This document shows positions 24,793-34,430 of a DNA stretch of 64,000 bases, piece by piece. Position 1 is the first letter of the stretch; each line of letters starts with the position of its first letter. The stretch covers positions 1,344,501 through 1,408,500 of the forward strand of contig NZ_LR813084.1 in assembly GCF_903815225.1 (NCBI RefSeq). Reading direction: 5' to 3'. This DNA comes from Delftia tsuruhatensis. Its GTDB lineage: Bacteria; Pseudomonadota; Gammaproteobacteria; Burkholderiales; Burkholderiaceae_C. Made by a program: the position numbers and the translations under genes. Below the pieces are notes generated by a model. The model worked only from the letters and a program-made list of their open reading frames with translations. It had not been told where the DNA came from and searched no databases.

Positions 24793-25791
24793 TCAGAGCA
24801 TGCTGCCCAGATCGGGCAGGGCGCGCGGGCCGAACAGGCCTGTCAGCCTGTCCTTCCAGCGCGGCGCGCGGCTGTGCCACGAAATGGCATGGCGTTCGCC
24901 GCACAGGGTCAGCGTGAGTTCCCTGCCTGCACGCACGCGCTCCAGCAAACGGGTGATCAGGCCGGCATCCAGTGCCTGCCAGGCGCTGCGCCAGTCGCCT
25001 GCGTGGCCCTGCAGCGCAGGACCACGCAGGTCCTGCACGCATTGCACGGCCAGGGCAGGGGCGGCGGGTGCGCCCGCCGGCAGGCGCCCGCTGCCATGGA
25101 CCCAGAAGGCATTGATAGGTACCTGGCCCTTGGCGGCACGGGTGTCATTGAAGACATGGGTGTAGAGCAGCATCTGCACCTCGCTTTGCAGGCGGTGCAG
25201 GGCCCGTGCCTGCTGCGCATCGGGCAGCCAGGGACGCACGTCGCGGCCGATGACGCGGTCCATGGAGGCCGTGGGCAGCCCGTCGAACAGGTCCGCGCGT
25301 GCCAGCCAGCACTGTGGCTGCAGATACTCCAGGGTGATGCCGTCGTCGGCGAACCAGGGTGAGAGCAGGGCCATGAGCTGTCGCGACTCCTCTTCGCCCA
25401 ATCGCGTGGAGGACGGGTCGCCCTGCAACACCTGGTCCGCGCCGATGTGCCAGTGGCATGGCGTGACATAGGCGCAGGCCCGGTCCGGCTCGCCGGCCTG
25501 CCAGGCGGCCCAGGGAATCAGTCCCGCAGCGTCCGGCAGACCCATGGAGCGCGCGAGGGCGCGTTCATGGGGGGGCGAGAAGTCCATTTCGTTGCCGGCC
25601 TGCGCGGGCCCGGCTTGCATCAGGGAGAGAAGGGCCTGCAGCATGGGCAGTTGCAGGCCGGACCAGCCTGCGGCGGCGGCCGATCCATCGCCCGTGTCGG
25701 AAGACGGGCCGCCGGCATAGGGGATGATCCATTCGGTCGTTTCCTCCAGCAGTGCTTGGGAGGAGGAAACCAGGGGCGCGGTCGAAAGCAT
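24793..25791 (-). CDS. RpfE-like conserved protein upstream of recJ
   Basis: 332 residues from ATG 25791; the frame continues upstream, but the added 44 residues are Pro/Arg-rich and unconvincing. It resembles the RpfE-type proteins found beside recJ in Xanthomonas and many betaproteobacteria, sometimes labelled phosphoglycerate-mutase-related. Recognisable stretches are ITLEYLQPQCWLA, RDVRPWLPD and INAFWVHGSGRLP. There is no signal peptide or membrane segment. Biochemical role is not established; the link to recJ is positional. Confidence 0.75.
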   Translation of the reverse strand: MLSTAPLVSSSQALLEETTEWIIPYAGGPSSDTGDGSAAAAGWSGLQLPMLQALLSLMQAGPAQAGNEMDFSPPHERALARSMGLPDAAGLIPWAAWQAGEPDRACAYVTPCHWHIGADQVLQGDPSSTRLGEEESRQLMALLSPWFADDGITLEYLQPQCWLARADLFDGLPTASMDRVIGRDVRPWLPDAQQARALHRLQSEVQMLLYTHVFNDTRAAKGQVPINAFWVHGSGRLPAGAPAAPALAVQCVQDLRGPALQGHAGDWRSAWQALDAGLITRLLERVRAGRELTLTLCGERHAISWHSRAPRWKDRLTGLFGPRALPDLGSML

Positions 25792-25934
25792 GGCCGCTAT
25801 TGTCGGGCATGGGGTGGATCGGCTGCCGGCGCCCGGGGTTTGCCCCCGGTATGGTGCATGGCGCGGGCACTGACACGCCGACGGCAAAGCCTGCCGCCAT
25901 GCAGGGCCTGTGGGCAATGACACAATGCATGCCC

Positions 25935-27188
25935 ATGCAATTTCCTTACGAACTGGCCGTGGGCTGGCGCTATACCCGGGCGGGGCGCGCCACGCGGCGC
26001 AACGGCTTCATCTCGTTCATCTCGGGCGTCTCCATGCTGGGCATTGCCCTGGGCGTGGCGGCGCTGATCATCGTGCTCAGCGTGATGAACGGCTTCCAGA
26101 AGGAAGTGCGCGACCGCATGCTCAGCGTGGTCTCGCACATCGAGATCTTCGCGCCCCAGGGAGCCGCCCTGCCGGATCTGGAGCGCACCATGCGCGAGGC
26201 GCGCGGCAACCCCGATGTGCTGGGCGCCGCTCCCTTCGTCTCCGCCCAGGCGCTGCTGGCGCGTGGCGAGGACATGAAGGGCGCCCTGGTGCGCGGCATC
26301 GACCCTGCGCGCGAGGGCGAGGTCACCGATGTGGCGGCCACCAACGCCGAAGTGCTGGCCCGCCTGGTGCCCGGCGAGTTCAACGTGGTGCTGGGCGTGG
26401 AGCTGGCCCGCTCGCTGGGCGTTCGCCAGGGCGATCTGGTCACGCTGATCGCTCCGGGTGGGCAGGTCACGCCGGCCGGCGTGGTGCCGCGCCTCAAGCA
26501 GATGCATGTGGCAGGTACCTTCGACTCCGGCCACTATGAATACGACTCGGCCCTGGTGATGATGCACTACGAGGATGCGCAACGCCTGTTCCGCCTCGAA
26601 GGGCCCACCGGCATCCGCCTGAAGCTCAAGGACCTGCACGAGGCGCCCGGCGTGGCCATGGAGCTGGCCCATACCATCACCGACCGCCTGTTGATCCGCG
26701 ACTGGACCCAGCAGAACCGGACCTGGTTCGCGGCCGTGCAGCTGGAAAAGCGCATGATGTTCATCATCCTCACGCTGATCGTCGCCGTGGCCGCGTTCAA
26801 CCTGGTGTCCACGCTGGTGATGACGGTGACCGACAAGCGCGCCGACATCGCCATCCTGCGCACGCTGGGGGCATCACCGTCCAGCATCATGGGCATCTTC
26901 ATGGTGCAAGGCGCCATGGTCGGCGTCATCGGCACCTTCGCCGGCCTGCTGCTGGGCCTGGGCATCGCCTTCAACATCGACGTCATCGTGCCGGCCATCG
27001 AGCGGCTGCTGCACGCCAACTTCCTGCCCAAGGACGTGTACCTGATCAGCAAGATGCCCAGCGATCCTCAGTACAGCGACATCATGCCGATTGCCGTGAT
27101 CTCGCTGATCCTGGCCTTTGTCGCCACCATCTATCCCAGCTGGCGTGCCAGCCGCGTCAATCCCGCGGAGGCGCTGCGCTATGAATGA
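25935..27188 (+). CDS. lolC: Lipoprotein-releasing ABC transporter permease LolC/LolE
   Basis: 417 residues from ATG 25935 ([17 protein letters not shown], the usual opening); ATGs at 25917 and 25929 are alternatives. Four membrane helices are visible: one near 22-45 and three at the C terminus ([19 protein letters not shown], an [18 protein letters not shown] stretch, and [17 protein letters not shown]), around a large periplasmic domain. It extracts lipoproteins from the inner membrane for LolA. Its stop overlaps lolD (ATGAATGA), so it probably acts as a homodimer with LolD; no separate LolE is present. Confidence 0.95.
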   Translation: MQFPYELAVGWRYTRAGRATRRNGFISFISGVSMLGIALGVAALIIVLSVMNGFQKEVRDRMLSVVSHIEIFAPQGAALPDLERTMREARGNPDVLGAAPFVSAQALLARGEDMKGALVRGIDPAREGEVTDVAATNAEVLARLVPGEFNVVLGVELARSLGVRQGDLVTLIAPGGQVTPAGVVPRLKQMHVAGTFDSGHYEYDSALVMMHYEDAQRLFRLEGPTGIRLKLKDLHEAPGVAMELAHTITDRLLIRDWTQQNRTWFAAVQLEKRMMFIILTLIVAVAAFNLVSTLVMTVTDKRADIAILRTLGASPSSIMGIFMVQGAMVGVIGTFAGLLLGLGIAFNIDVIVPAIERLLHANFLPKDVYLISKMPSDPQYSDIMPIAVISLILAFVATIYPSWRASRVNPAEALRYE

Positions 27189-27897
27189 AGTGAATGTGAT
27201 GCCCGGTTTCGACGTGTCCCCACCGCCGTCCGTGGTTCTCGATGCACGCGGCCTGACCAAGCGCTTCGCCGAAGGCCTGCTCGATGTGCAGGTGCTGGCC
27301 GGTGTGGACCTGCAGGTGCATGCGGGAGAGACGCTGGCCATCGTCGGCGCATCGGGCTCCGGCAAGAGCACGCTGCTGCATCTGCTGGGCGGGCTGGATG
27401 CGCCCACCAGCGGCAGCGTCACGCTCAAGGGCGAGCCCTTGCATGAGCTCAGTGCGCAAAAGCAGGGCGCGCTGCGCAACCGCCACCTGGGCTTCATCTA
27501 CCAGTTCCACCACCTGCTGCCCGAATTCAGTGCCCTGGACAACGTGGCCATGCCGCTGCGCATACGCCGCGACGACAAGGCCGAGTGTCTGGAGCGCGCG
27601 GCGCGCATGCTGGCGGCCGTGGGGCTGGGTGAGCGCATGCTGCACCGTCCCGCCGAACTGTCGGGCGGTGAGCGCCAGCGCGTGGCCATCGCGCGCGCCC
27701 TGGTGACCCAGCCGGCCTGCGTGCTGGCCGACGAGCCCACGGGCAACCTGGACCGCACCACGGCCGATACCGTGTTCCGGCTGATGCTGGAGCTGGCGCG
27801 CAGCCATGGCACGGCCTTCGTCATGGTCACGCACGACGAGCAGCTTGCGGCGCGCTGTGATCGCAAGGTGCGCCTGGTACAGGGGCAACTGGCCTAG
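27181..27897 (+). CDS. lolD: Lipoprotein-releasing ABC transporter ATPase LolD
   Basis: 238 residues from ATG 27181, which overlaps the lolC stop. Walker A is GASGSGKST (about 57-65), the ABC signature LSGGERQR, and Walker [13 protein letters not shown], followed by the switch His in MVTHDE. It powers LolC. A later ATG at 27199 is possible and would remove six residues. It ends eight bases from the convergent PAS-chemoreceptor gene. Confidence 0.95.
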   Translation: MNEVNVMPGFDVSPPPSVVLDARGLTKRFAEGLLDVQVLAGVDLQVHAGETLAIVGASGSGKSTLLHLLGGLDAPTSGSVTLKGEPLHELSAQKQGALRNRHLGFIYQFHHLLPEFSALDNVAMPLRIRRDDKAECLERAARMLAAVGLGERMLHRPAELSGGERQRVAIARALVTQPACVLADEPTGNLDRTTADTVFRLMLELARSHGTAFVMVTHDEQLAARCDRKVRLVQGQLA

Positions 27898-27905
27898 GTC
27901 CGCCT

Positions 27906-29372
27906 TCAGGCCATGCGCAGCAGCTCGCCCGGCAGGCGCTGGGCGCGCGCCGTCAACGGCGTGGCAGTCGGGGCCGCCTTGATCTGCGGCGCGTCGGGGA
28001 CCAGGGTGGCCGGCACCGGTCTGTGCTGGATCGGTGCCCTGGGCGCTTCGGTCACGGCCAGGGTCTGGGCGGTGAGGTCGGCCGTCACTTCGCGCAGACG
28101 TGCCGACTGGGTCATCGAGGCCTGGACCACATCGCCCATGATGGCCGTGACCTGATGGGATGAATCCACGATCTCCTGCATGGTGCCGCCTGCCTGGCGT
28201 ACCTGCTCGGCCCCCAGCGCAACCTGCTCGACCGAGGTGTGTATGAGTTGCTTGATCTCCTTTGCGGCCGCTGCGCTGTTCTGTGCCAGCGCCCGGACCT
28301 CGCCGGCCACCACGGCGAAGCCACGCCCCTGCTCGCCTGCGCGGGCCGCTTCCACGGCCGCGTTCAGCGCCAGGATATTGGTCTGGAAGGCGATGCCATC
28401 CATCACGCCGATGATGTCGTTGATCTTGCGCGAGCTGGCGCTGATGGACTCCATGGTGCCCATCACCTCGTGCACCGTGCGCCCACCCTGCTCGGCGACC
28501 TGGCAGGCCTGGCGTGCCAGTTCGTTGGCCTGGCCCGCATGTTCGGCGCTTTCGCTCAGGCCCTGCATGGCCTCGCCCAGCGTCTGCGCCGCGGTGAAGC
28601 GGCGCGTGATGTCCCGGGCGTACTTGACCACCTTGAACGGGCGGCCGTCCGCATCGAAGATGGGGTTGTAGCTGGCCTCGATCCAGACCTGACGGCCATG
28701 CTTGCCGATGCGCAGGTACTGGCCCGCGTCATGCTGGCCGCTGCCCAGCTTGCGCCAGAACTGCGCATAGGCGGGGCTCTGGCGTTCATGGGGCTGCACG
28801 AACATGCCGTGGTGCCGTCCCACGATCTCGTCCAGTGCGTAGCCCATGGCCTGCAGGAACAGCGCATTGGCGTGAAGGATGTTGCCTTGCAGGTCGAACT
28901 CGATGATGGCCTGCACCTTGGAGATGGCGGCCAGTTGGCCCTCGGCATCGGCGTTGCGGCGCTGCTGCTCCGTGATGTCGGTGGCGTATTTCACCACCTT
29001 GAAGGGTCGCCCCTGGCGGTCGAAGATGGGGTTGTAGCTGGCCTGCAGCCAGATATCGCGCCCATCCTTGGCAATGCGCCGGTAGCGTCCCGCGTCGTGG
29101 ATGCCGCTGCCCAGGCGCCGCCAGAACTCGGCGTACTCGGCCGACTCGGCCATCTGACGGTCCACGAACATGCGATGGTGCTGGCCCAGGACCTCCCGCT
29201 CCTCGTAGCCCATGGTGTCCAGGAAATTCCGGTTGGCAGCCAGGACATGGCCTTGCAGATCGAACTCGATCACCGCCTGGGACTTGTGGAGGGCGGCCAG
29301 CTGGCCGTCCAGCTCCGCCTGCCTGCGTCCGCCGCCAAGGTCCAGGATTCGACTCCATGCTGAGCGCTTCAT
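27906..29372 (-). CDS. Soluble double-PAS methyl-accepting chemotaxis protein
   Basis: 488 residues from ATG 29372, which has GAGAGGAA upstream. Two near-identical PAS/PAC modules (about 25-150 and 150-270) each end with the KVVKYA.DIT signature. A short linker leads to an MCP signalling domain with intact tip ([18 protein letters not shown]). No membrane helix is seen, so it is cytoplasmic or peripherally membrane-bound, like Aer-type or BdlA-type receptors. PAS modules of this kind may bind flavin or haem, but no diagnostic residue is visible. The paired PAS copies look like an internal duplication. Confidence 0.9.
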   Translation of the reverse strand: MKRSAWSRILDLGGGRRQAELDGQLAALHKSQAVIEFDLQGHVLAANRNFLDTMGYEEREVLGQHHRMFVDRQMAESAEYAEFWRRLGSGIHDAGRYRRIAKDGRDIWLQASYNPIFDRQGRPFKVVKYATDITEQQRRNADAEGQLAAISKVQAIIEFDLQGNILHANALFLQAMGYALDEIVGRHHGMFVQPHERQSPAYAQFWRKLGSGQHDAGQYLRIGKHGRQVWIEASYNPIFDADGRPFKVVKYARDITRRFTAAQTLGEAMQGLSESAEHAGQANELARQACQVAEQGGRTVHEVMGTMESISASSRKINDIIGVMDGIAFQTNILALNAAVEAARAGEQGRGFAVVAGEVRALAQNSAAAAKEIKQLIHTSVEQVALGAEQVRQAGGTMQEIVDSSHQVTAIMGDVVQASMTQSARLREVTADLTAQTLAVTEAPRAPIQHRPVPATLVPDAPQIKAAPTATPLTARAQRLPGELLRMA

Positions 29373-29585
29373 GGGAAATTCCTCTCTCCAAAGAGTGACT
29401 GCCGTGACGCGAGCGTTCGATGCGGTTGCAAATGTTTCTTGATGTATTTTTATGGTGGGGGAAGTCCTTCGTGCATTGATTTTGTCAAACGGATTGCGTT
29501 CGCAATAACCCAAGGGTTTACCCTTGGTTTATCGCGGCTTGCCCTGCCGCGCCGCTGTCTTGCGGCCGGGTGGCATGATGCCGGC

Positions 29586-30407
29586 ATGCCCGCCTGGATA
29601 GACACCCACTGCCATCTCGACGCCCCTGAATTCGACGCCGACCGCGATGCCGTGCGCGCGCAAGCGGCGGATGCCGGGGTGACCCATCTGGTGATACCGG
29701 CCGTGGCGCGTGCGCACTGGGATGCCGTGGCGGCCCTGGCGCACCGCCACGGCGACAGCTATGCGCTGGGCATCCACCCGCTGTACACACCCCGGGCCCG
29801 GGAGGAAGACATCACCGCCTTGCGCGAGATGCTTGTGCGGCTGCGTGGCGATGCGCATTTGGTGGCCGTGGGGGAGATCGGGCTGGATTTCTTCGTGCCT
29901 GGCCTGGACGTGGATCGGCAGATCTGGTTCTACGAGCAGCAGATTGCGCTGGCGCGTGAGTTCAAGCTGCCCGTCATCGTGCATGTGCGCAGGTCCAGCG
30001 ACCGGCTGCTCAAGACACTGCGCGCGAGGCCCGTGCAGGGCGGCATCGCCCATGCTTTCAATGGCAGTGCGCAGCAGGCGCGGGCATTCATCGAACTGGG
30101 TTTCAAGCTGGGCTTCGGCGGGGCCGTGACCTATGACCGTGCACTCAGGCTGCGCGAACTGGCTGCCAGCTTGCCATTGGACGCGCTGGTGGTGGAAACC
30201 GATGCGCCCGACATACCTCCGCATTGGCTGTATGCCACGGCCGAACAGCGGGCAAAGGGCTTGCCTCAGGGACGCAACACGCCGGCCGAGCTGCCGCGCA
30301 TTGCGGCCGAGGTGGCGAGGCTGCGCGGCATCACGCCCGAGGCACTGGCACTGGCCACGGGCCGCAACGCCCGCGCTGCGCTGCGCGGCCTGCCGGCCAT
30401 GGCCTGA
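29586..30407 (+). CDS. TatD-family metal-dependent hydrolase
   Basis: 273 residues from ATG 29586. Metal ligands are visible: DTHCHLD (residues 6-12), the GEIGLDFF glutamate near residue 98, HVRR near 135, HAFNG near 158, and VVETDAPDI near 205. TatD proteins are 3'-5' DNA/RNA exonucleases or deacylases. A small inverted repeat, CCAAGGG-TTTA-CCCTTGG, lies 58 bases upstream (29510-29527). The upstream open frame to 29439 is unlikely to be translated. Confidence 0.92.
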   Translation: MPAWIDTHCHLDAPEFDADRDAVRAQAADAGVTHLVIPAVARAHWDAVAALAHRHGDSYALGIHPLYTPRAREEDITALREMLVRLRGDAHLVAVGEIGLDFFVPGLDVDRQIWFYEQQIALAREFKLPVIVHVRRSSDRLLKTLRARPVQGGIAHAFNGSAQQARAFIELGFKLGFGGAVTYDRALRLRELAASLPLDALVVETDAPDIPPHWLYATAEQRAKGLPQGRNTPAELPRIAAEVARLRGITPEALALATGRNARAALRGLPAMA

Positions 30408-30480
30408 GCAAAGGGCCGGCATCCACGGTCTTGCCGGCTGGCGCGAGCGGCCCCGTGGCCTCTGGGCGACAATGCCGGCC

Positions 30481-31017
30481 ATGTCCTTGCCCGTTTCCGA
30501 TCCGCAGACTCCGGACGCCCCGCGCTGGCAGGGGCTGGCGCCGGTGGCCGATGAGCGCACCCGTGCGCTGGTGCTGGGCAGCTTTCCCGGCCTGCGCTCG
30601 CTGCAATTGCAGCAGTACTACGCCCATCCGCAAAACCAGTTCTGGCCCTTGCTCCAGGCCCTGTGGCCGGGACATCCGCAACCGGGCCGTGACGACTATG
30701 CCGGCCGTTGCGAGTGGCTGCTGGTGCGTGGCCTGGGGTTGTGGGATGTGTATGCCAGCTGTGAGCGCGAAGGCAGCCTGGACAGTGCCATACGCGCCGC
30801 CGAGGTGAACGACTTCGTGGCGCTGCGCGCGCGCTGTCCGCACCTGGCGCTGGCCCTGCACAACGGTGGCGAAAGCTACAAGCACGCAGGCCGTACGCAG
30901 GCCCTTGGCCTTTCCGTGGTGAAGCTGCCCTCGACCAGTCCGGCCAATGCCAGCTGGCGTTTCGAACGCAAGGTCGATGCCTGGCGCGAGGCGCTGGCGG
31001 CCCATCAATTGCTCTGA
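30481..31017 (+). CDS. DNA-deoxyinosine glycosylase (UDG superfamily)
   Basis: 178 residues from ATG 30481. Matches the hypoxanthine-DNA glycosylase branch: LVLGSFPGLRSLQLQQYY near the N terminus and NQFWPLLQAL after it, then GLGLWDVYASC and a C-terminal LPSTSPANASWRFERK active-site-like motif. It removes deoxyinosine made by adenine deamination. It lies 73 bases after the TatD gene and just upstream of the methyltransferase gene, all rightward. Confidence 0.85.
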   Translation: MSLPVSDPQTPDAPRWQGLAPVADERTRALVLGSFPGLRSLQLQQYYAHPQNQFWPLLQALWPGHPQPGRDDYAGRCEWLLVRGLGLWDVYASCEREGSLDSAIRAAEVNDFVALRARCPHLALALHNGGESYKHAGRTQALGLSVVKLPSTSPANASWRFERKVDAWREALAAHQLL

Positions 31018-31041
31018 ACCCCTCATTTCCAATCCTTCGAC

Positions 31042-31836
31042 GTGATACGCAAGACCCGTGGCGCCGCCAAGGCCGCCCCATCCACTCCCGATACCGCCGC
31101 CGAGTTGCCCGAAGTCAGTGTCTCCGACGATGGCGATGTGCGCCATCTGCACCTGGGCACGCCCTGGATCCAGGGTTCCATGCGCATCCGCGAACCCTTC
31201 GAGATCGAGCTGGAATACGTGCAGCGCATGATGGGCTGGCTGCTGTTCATGGAGCCGGCCGGCGTGGCCGGCCGCCATGCCATGCAACTGGGCCTGGGCG
31301 CGGCCGCCATCACCAAGTTCTGCCACAAGAAGCTGCGCATGCGCACCACGGCCATCGAATTGAACCCGCAGGTGCTGGCCGTGTGCCGCAGCTGGTTCAA
31401 GCTGCCGCCCGACAGCGACACCCTGCGCGTGGTGCTGGCCGATGCAGCCCGGGAGATCCGCAGGAGCGAGTGGCTGGGCACGGTCGATGCGCTGGCCGTC
31501 GATCTCTATGACCACGAGGCGGCCGCCCCGGTGCTCGACAGCGCAGAGTTCTATGCCGACTGCCGCCGCCTGCTGACCGAGGACGGCATCATGACGGTGA
31601 ATCTGTTCGGCCGCACTTCCAGCTACGAGCGCAGCCTGGCGCGCATGGCCGAGGCGTTCGGCGAGGAGGCCATGTGGGCGTTCCGTCCCACGCGCGAAGG
31701 CAATACCGTGGTGCTGGCCCAGCGCACACCGCGCGCACTGGAGCCAGGGCAGTTGCAGGTGGCCTGCGAGCAGGTGCAGGCCCGCTGGGATCTGCCCACG
31801 GCCCGCTGGCCGAAGATTTTCGTGCGGCCCTGGTAG
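31042..31836 (+). CDS. Spermidine-synthase-like SAM-dependent methyltransferase
   Basis: 264 residues with GTG start 31042 (no strong ribosome site, so the start is uncertain). A Rossmann core shows the glycine loop HAMQLGLGAAAITKF, the acidic ribose-binding Glu in TTAIELNPQVL, and DALAVDLYDHE. The family is annotated as spermidine synthase-like, but the active-site Asp pattern of true spermidine synthases is not complete, so polyamine synthesis is uncertain. Confidence 0.7.
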   Translation: MIRKTRGAAKAAPSTPDTAAELPEVSVSDDGDVRHLHLGTPWIQGSMRIREPFEIELEYVQRMMGWLLFMEPAGVAGRHAMQLGLGAAAITKFCHKKLRMRTTAIELNPQVLAVCRSWFKLPPDSDTLRVVLADAAREIRRSEWLGTVDALAVDLYDHEAAAPVLDSAEFYADCRRLLTEDGIMTVNLFGRTSSYERSLARMAEAFGEEAMWAFRPTREGNTVVLAQRTPRALEPGQLQVACEQVQARWDLPTARWPKIFVRPW

Positions 31837-31928
31837 GGCGGTGCGCGCGCTGGGGCAAGGCGCAGGAACAGGACAGCGCACCGGCGGGCTTACCATAGGG
31901 CGAATTCACCTTCCGCCTCGAGCACGCC

Positions 31929-33731
31929 ATGTCCGACCTGACCTCCACCGCCTTGCACAGTCAACCCACCACCGCGCAAGGTGCCAAGGGACCGCTGGAC
32001 TGGCGCAGGTTGGTGCAGTGGCTGTTGGCCGATGGGGTGATCACGGCCGAGGAGGCCCAGCGCACGGTGGCGCGTTGCTCGCAGGCAGAGAGCAGCCAGC
32101 ACCCCCTGGTGCGGCTGGCCAACGTGGGCATGGCCCGCGCCAGCGACGGCCGTGCACTGGACATCGAGGAACTGACCCGGTACCTTGCCGACCGCAGCGG
32201 CCTGGCCTACCTGCGCATCGATCCGTTGCGTGTCGATGTGGGGCGTGTCGGCGAGATCATGAGTGCCAGCTACGCCGAGCGCCACAAGGTGCTGCCCGTG
32301 CAGGTGGCCCCCCAGGAGGTGGTGGTGGCCACGGCCGAACCCTTCCTGGACGACTGGGTGGCCGAGGTCGAGCGACAGGCGCGCCGCAAGGTGCGCCGCG
32401 TGGTGGCCAATCCCCAGGACATCAAGCGCTACACGGCAGAATTCTTCGCACTGGCCAAATCGGTACGCGCGGCCGAGAAGGCCGGCGGCGCGGCCAGTGC
32501 CGCAAGCTTCGAGCAATTGGTGGAGCTGGGCAACAGCAGCAAGCAGCTCGACGCCAATGACCAGGGCGTGGTGCGCGTGGTGGACTGGCTGTGGCAGTAC
32601 GCCTTCGACCAGCGCGCCAGCGACATCCACATGGAGCCGCGGCGCGAGCAGGGCGTGATCCGCTTTCGCATCGACGGCGTGCTGCACCCGGTCTACCAGA
32701 TGCCCATGGGCGTGCTCAATGCCATGGTCTCGCGCGTGAAGCTGCTGGGGCGCATGGACGTGGTCGAGAAGCGCCGCCCGCAGGACGGCCGCATCAAGAC
32801 CCGCAATCCGCGCGGCGACGAGGTGGAGATGCGCCTGTCCACGCTGCCGACGGCCTTCGGCGAGAAGCTGGTGATGCGCATCTTCGATCCCGACAACACC
32901 GTCAAGGACCTCGACGCGCTGGGCTTCACCAGCCACGACGCACAGCGCTGGAACGAGCTGGTGCGCCGTCCGCACGGCATCATCCTCGTGACAGGTCCCA
33001 CGGGCTCGGGCAAGACCACCACGCTGTACTCCACGCTCAAGCGCGTGGCCACGGAGGAGGTCAATGTCAGCACCGTGGAGGATCCGATCGAAATGATCGA
33101 ACCCAGCTTCAACCAGACCCAGGTGCAGCCGCAACTGGACTTCGGCTTCACGGAAGGCCTGCGCTCGCTGATGCGCCAGGACCCGGACATCATCATGGTG
33201 GGCGAGATCCGTGATCTGGCCACTGCCGAGATGGCCGTGCAGGCCGCGCTCACCGGCCACCTCGTGTTCTCCACGCTGCACACCAACGATGCCCCCAGCG
33301 CCGTGAGCCGGCTGATGGAGCTGGGCGTGCCGCCCTACCTGATCAATGCCACGCTGCTGGGCGTGCTCGCCCAGCGCCTGGTGCGCACGCTGTGCCCGCA
33401 GTGCAAGCAGCGCGACGAGGAGACTTCGGCCGCCACGCTGGCCGAGACCGTGCGGCCCTGGAAACTGTCGGGCGGCTGCCAGCCCTACAGGCCCGTGGGC
33501 TGCGTGGATTGCCGCATGACGGGCTTTCGCGGCCGCATGGGGTTGTACGAGCTGCTGACCGTCAGCGAGGCGCTCAAGCAGCAGATCCATACCTCGCCTT
33601 CCATGGATGCCTTGCGCCGCCAGGCCGTGCAGGATGGCATGCGTCCGCTGCGCCTGGCTGGTGCGTTGCGTGTGGCAGAAGGCGTGACCACGCTGCAGGA
33701 GGTCATGGCCAGCACGCCGTTGCTGGGCTGA
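31929..33731 (+). CDS. GspE/PilB-family secretion or pilus ATPase
   Basis: 600 residues: an N-terminal MshEN-like region (20-200), then the ATPase with Walker A GPTGSGKTTT near residue 356, the Asp box (VEDPIEM), Walker B DIIMVGEIRD near residue 419, the His box, and a four-cysteine zinc site (CPQC...CVDC, about 490-520). Such ATPases polymerise type IV pili or type II pseudopili. No other pilus or secretion gene is in the window, so this is an orphan copy serving a machine encoded elsewhere. Confidence 0.9.
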   Translation: MSDLTSTALHSQPTTAQGAKGPLDWRRLVQWLLADGVITAEEAQRTVARCSQAESSQHPLVRLANVGMARASDGRALDIEELTRYLADRSGLAYLRIDPLRVDVGRVGEIMSASYAERHKVLPVQVAPQEVVVATAEPFLDDWVAEVERQARRKVRRVVANPQDIKRYTAEFFALAKSVRAAEKAGGAASAASFEQLVELGNSSKQLDANDQGVVRVVDWLWQYAFDQRASDIHMEPRREQGVIRFRIDGVLHPVYQMPMGVLNAMVSRVKLLGRMDVVEKRRPQDGRIKTRNPRGDEVEMRLSTLPTAFGEKLVMRIFDPDNTVKDLDALGFTSHDAQRWNELVRRPHGIILVTGPTGSGKTTTLYSTLKRVATEEVNVSTVEDPIEMIEPSFNQTQVQPQLDFGFTEGLRSLMRQDPDIIMVGEIRDLATAEMAVQAALTGHLVFSTLHTNDAPSAVSRLMELGVPPYLINATLLGVLAQRLVRTLCPQCKQRDEETSAATLAETVRPWKLSGGCQPYRPVGCVDCRMTGFRGRMGLYELLTVSEALKQQIHTSPSMDALRRQAVQDGMRPLRLAGALRVAEGVTTLQEVMASTPLLG

Positions 33732-33926
33732 CGGCTAGGTTTCGGTGTGAGTGATTGCTCTTGTTTTGGGGCCGGCAAGGTGAGGTCGTGCCGGCGCCGG
33801 TGCCATGGAAAAAGGACCATGCGGGTAGGACATGAGGGTATGCCCTTTGTAGGTGGAATCCACATTCGGACACAGTTTTTCTGAACGCAAAATCGCCGGG
33901 TCGTGATTCCGTAAGGAGACATTCTC

Positions 33927-34415
33927 GTGAAAATCAAGAGTCAGAAAGACTTTTTTTCCGGCGTGATGTTCTTGGTGGTCGGCCTCGCCTTTGCGATCGG
34001 CGCAACCAACTACACCGTCGGCACCGGCGCCCGCATGGGCCCGGGCTACTTCCCGCTGATCCTGGGCGTGCTGATGTCCATCCTGGGTGCCGCCATCTGC
34101 GTCACGGGCCTGACCAAGGGTCCGTCGGGCGGTGACAAGATCGGCAAGTGGGCGTGGAAGCAGGTGTTCTTCATCCTGGCCGCGAACTTTGCGTTCGGCA
34201 TCCTGCTGGTAGGCGTTCCCGGCCTTGGCATTCCCCAGTTCGGCCTGATCGTCGCCATCTATGCGCTGGTGTTCATCGCCAGCCTGGGTGGCCACAGCTT
34301 CAACTTCAAGGAAGTGGCGATTCTGTCCACCGTCCTCGCAGTGGGCAGCTATGTGGCATTCGTATGGGCACTGAATCTGCAGTTCCCCGTCTGGCCCAGC
34401 TTCATCACCGGCTAA
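33927..34415 (+). CDS. tctB: Tripartite tricarboxylate transporter small membrane protein TctB
   Basis: 162 residues, GTG start with AAGGAG upstream. Four hydrophobic segments (about 8-28, 38-60, 75-100, 115-150) match TctB. It pairs with TctA, 15 bases downstream, in a solute-binding-protein-dependent carboxylate uptake system. No periplasmic TctC gene is next to it, so the binding protein must come from elsewhere; Comamonadaceae often encode many stray TctC copies. Confidence 0.92.
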   Translation: MKIKSQKDFFSGVMFLVVGLAFAIGATNYTVGTGARMGPGYFPLILGVLMSILGAAICVTGLTKGPSGGDKIGKWAWKQVFFILAANFAFGILLVGVPGLGIPQFGLIVAIYALVFIASLGGHSFNFKEVAILSTVLAVGSYVAFVWALNLQFPVWPSFITG

Positions 34416-34430
34416 GCAGGAGCATCGTCC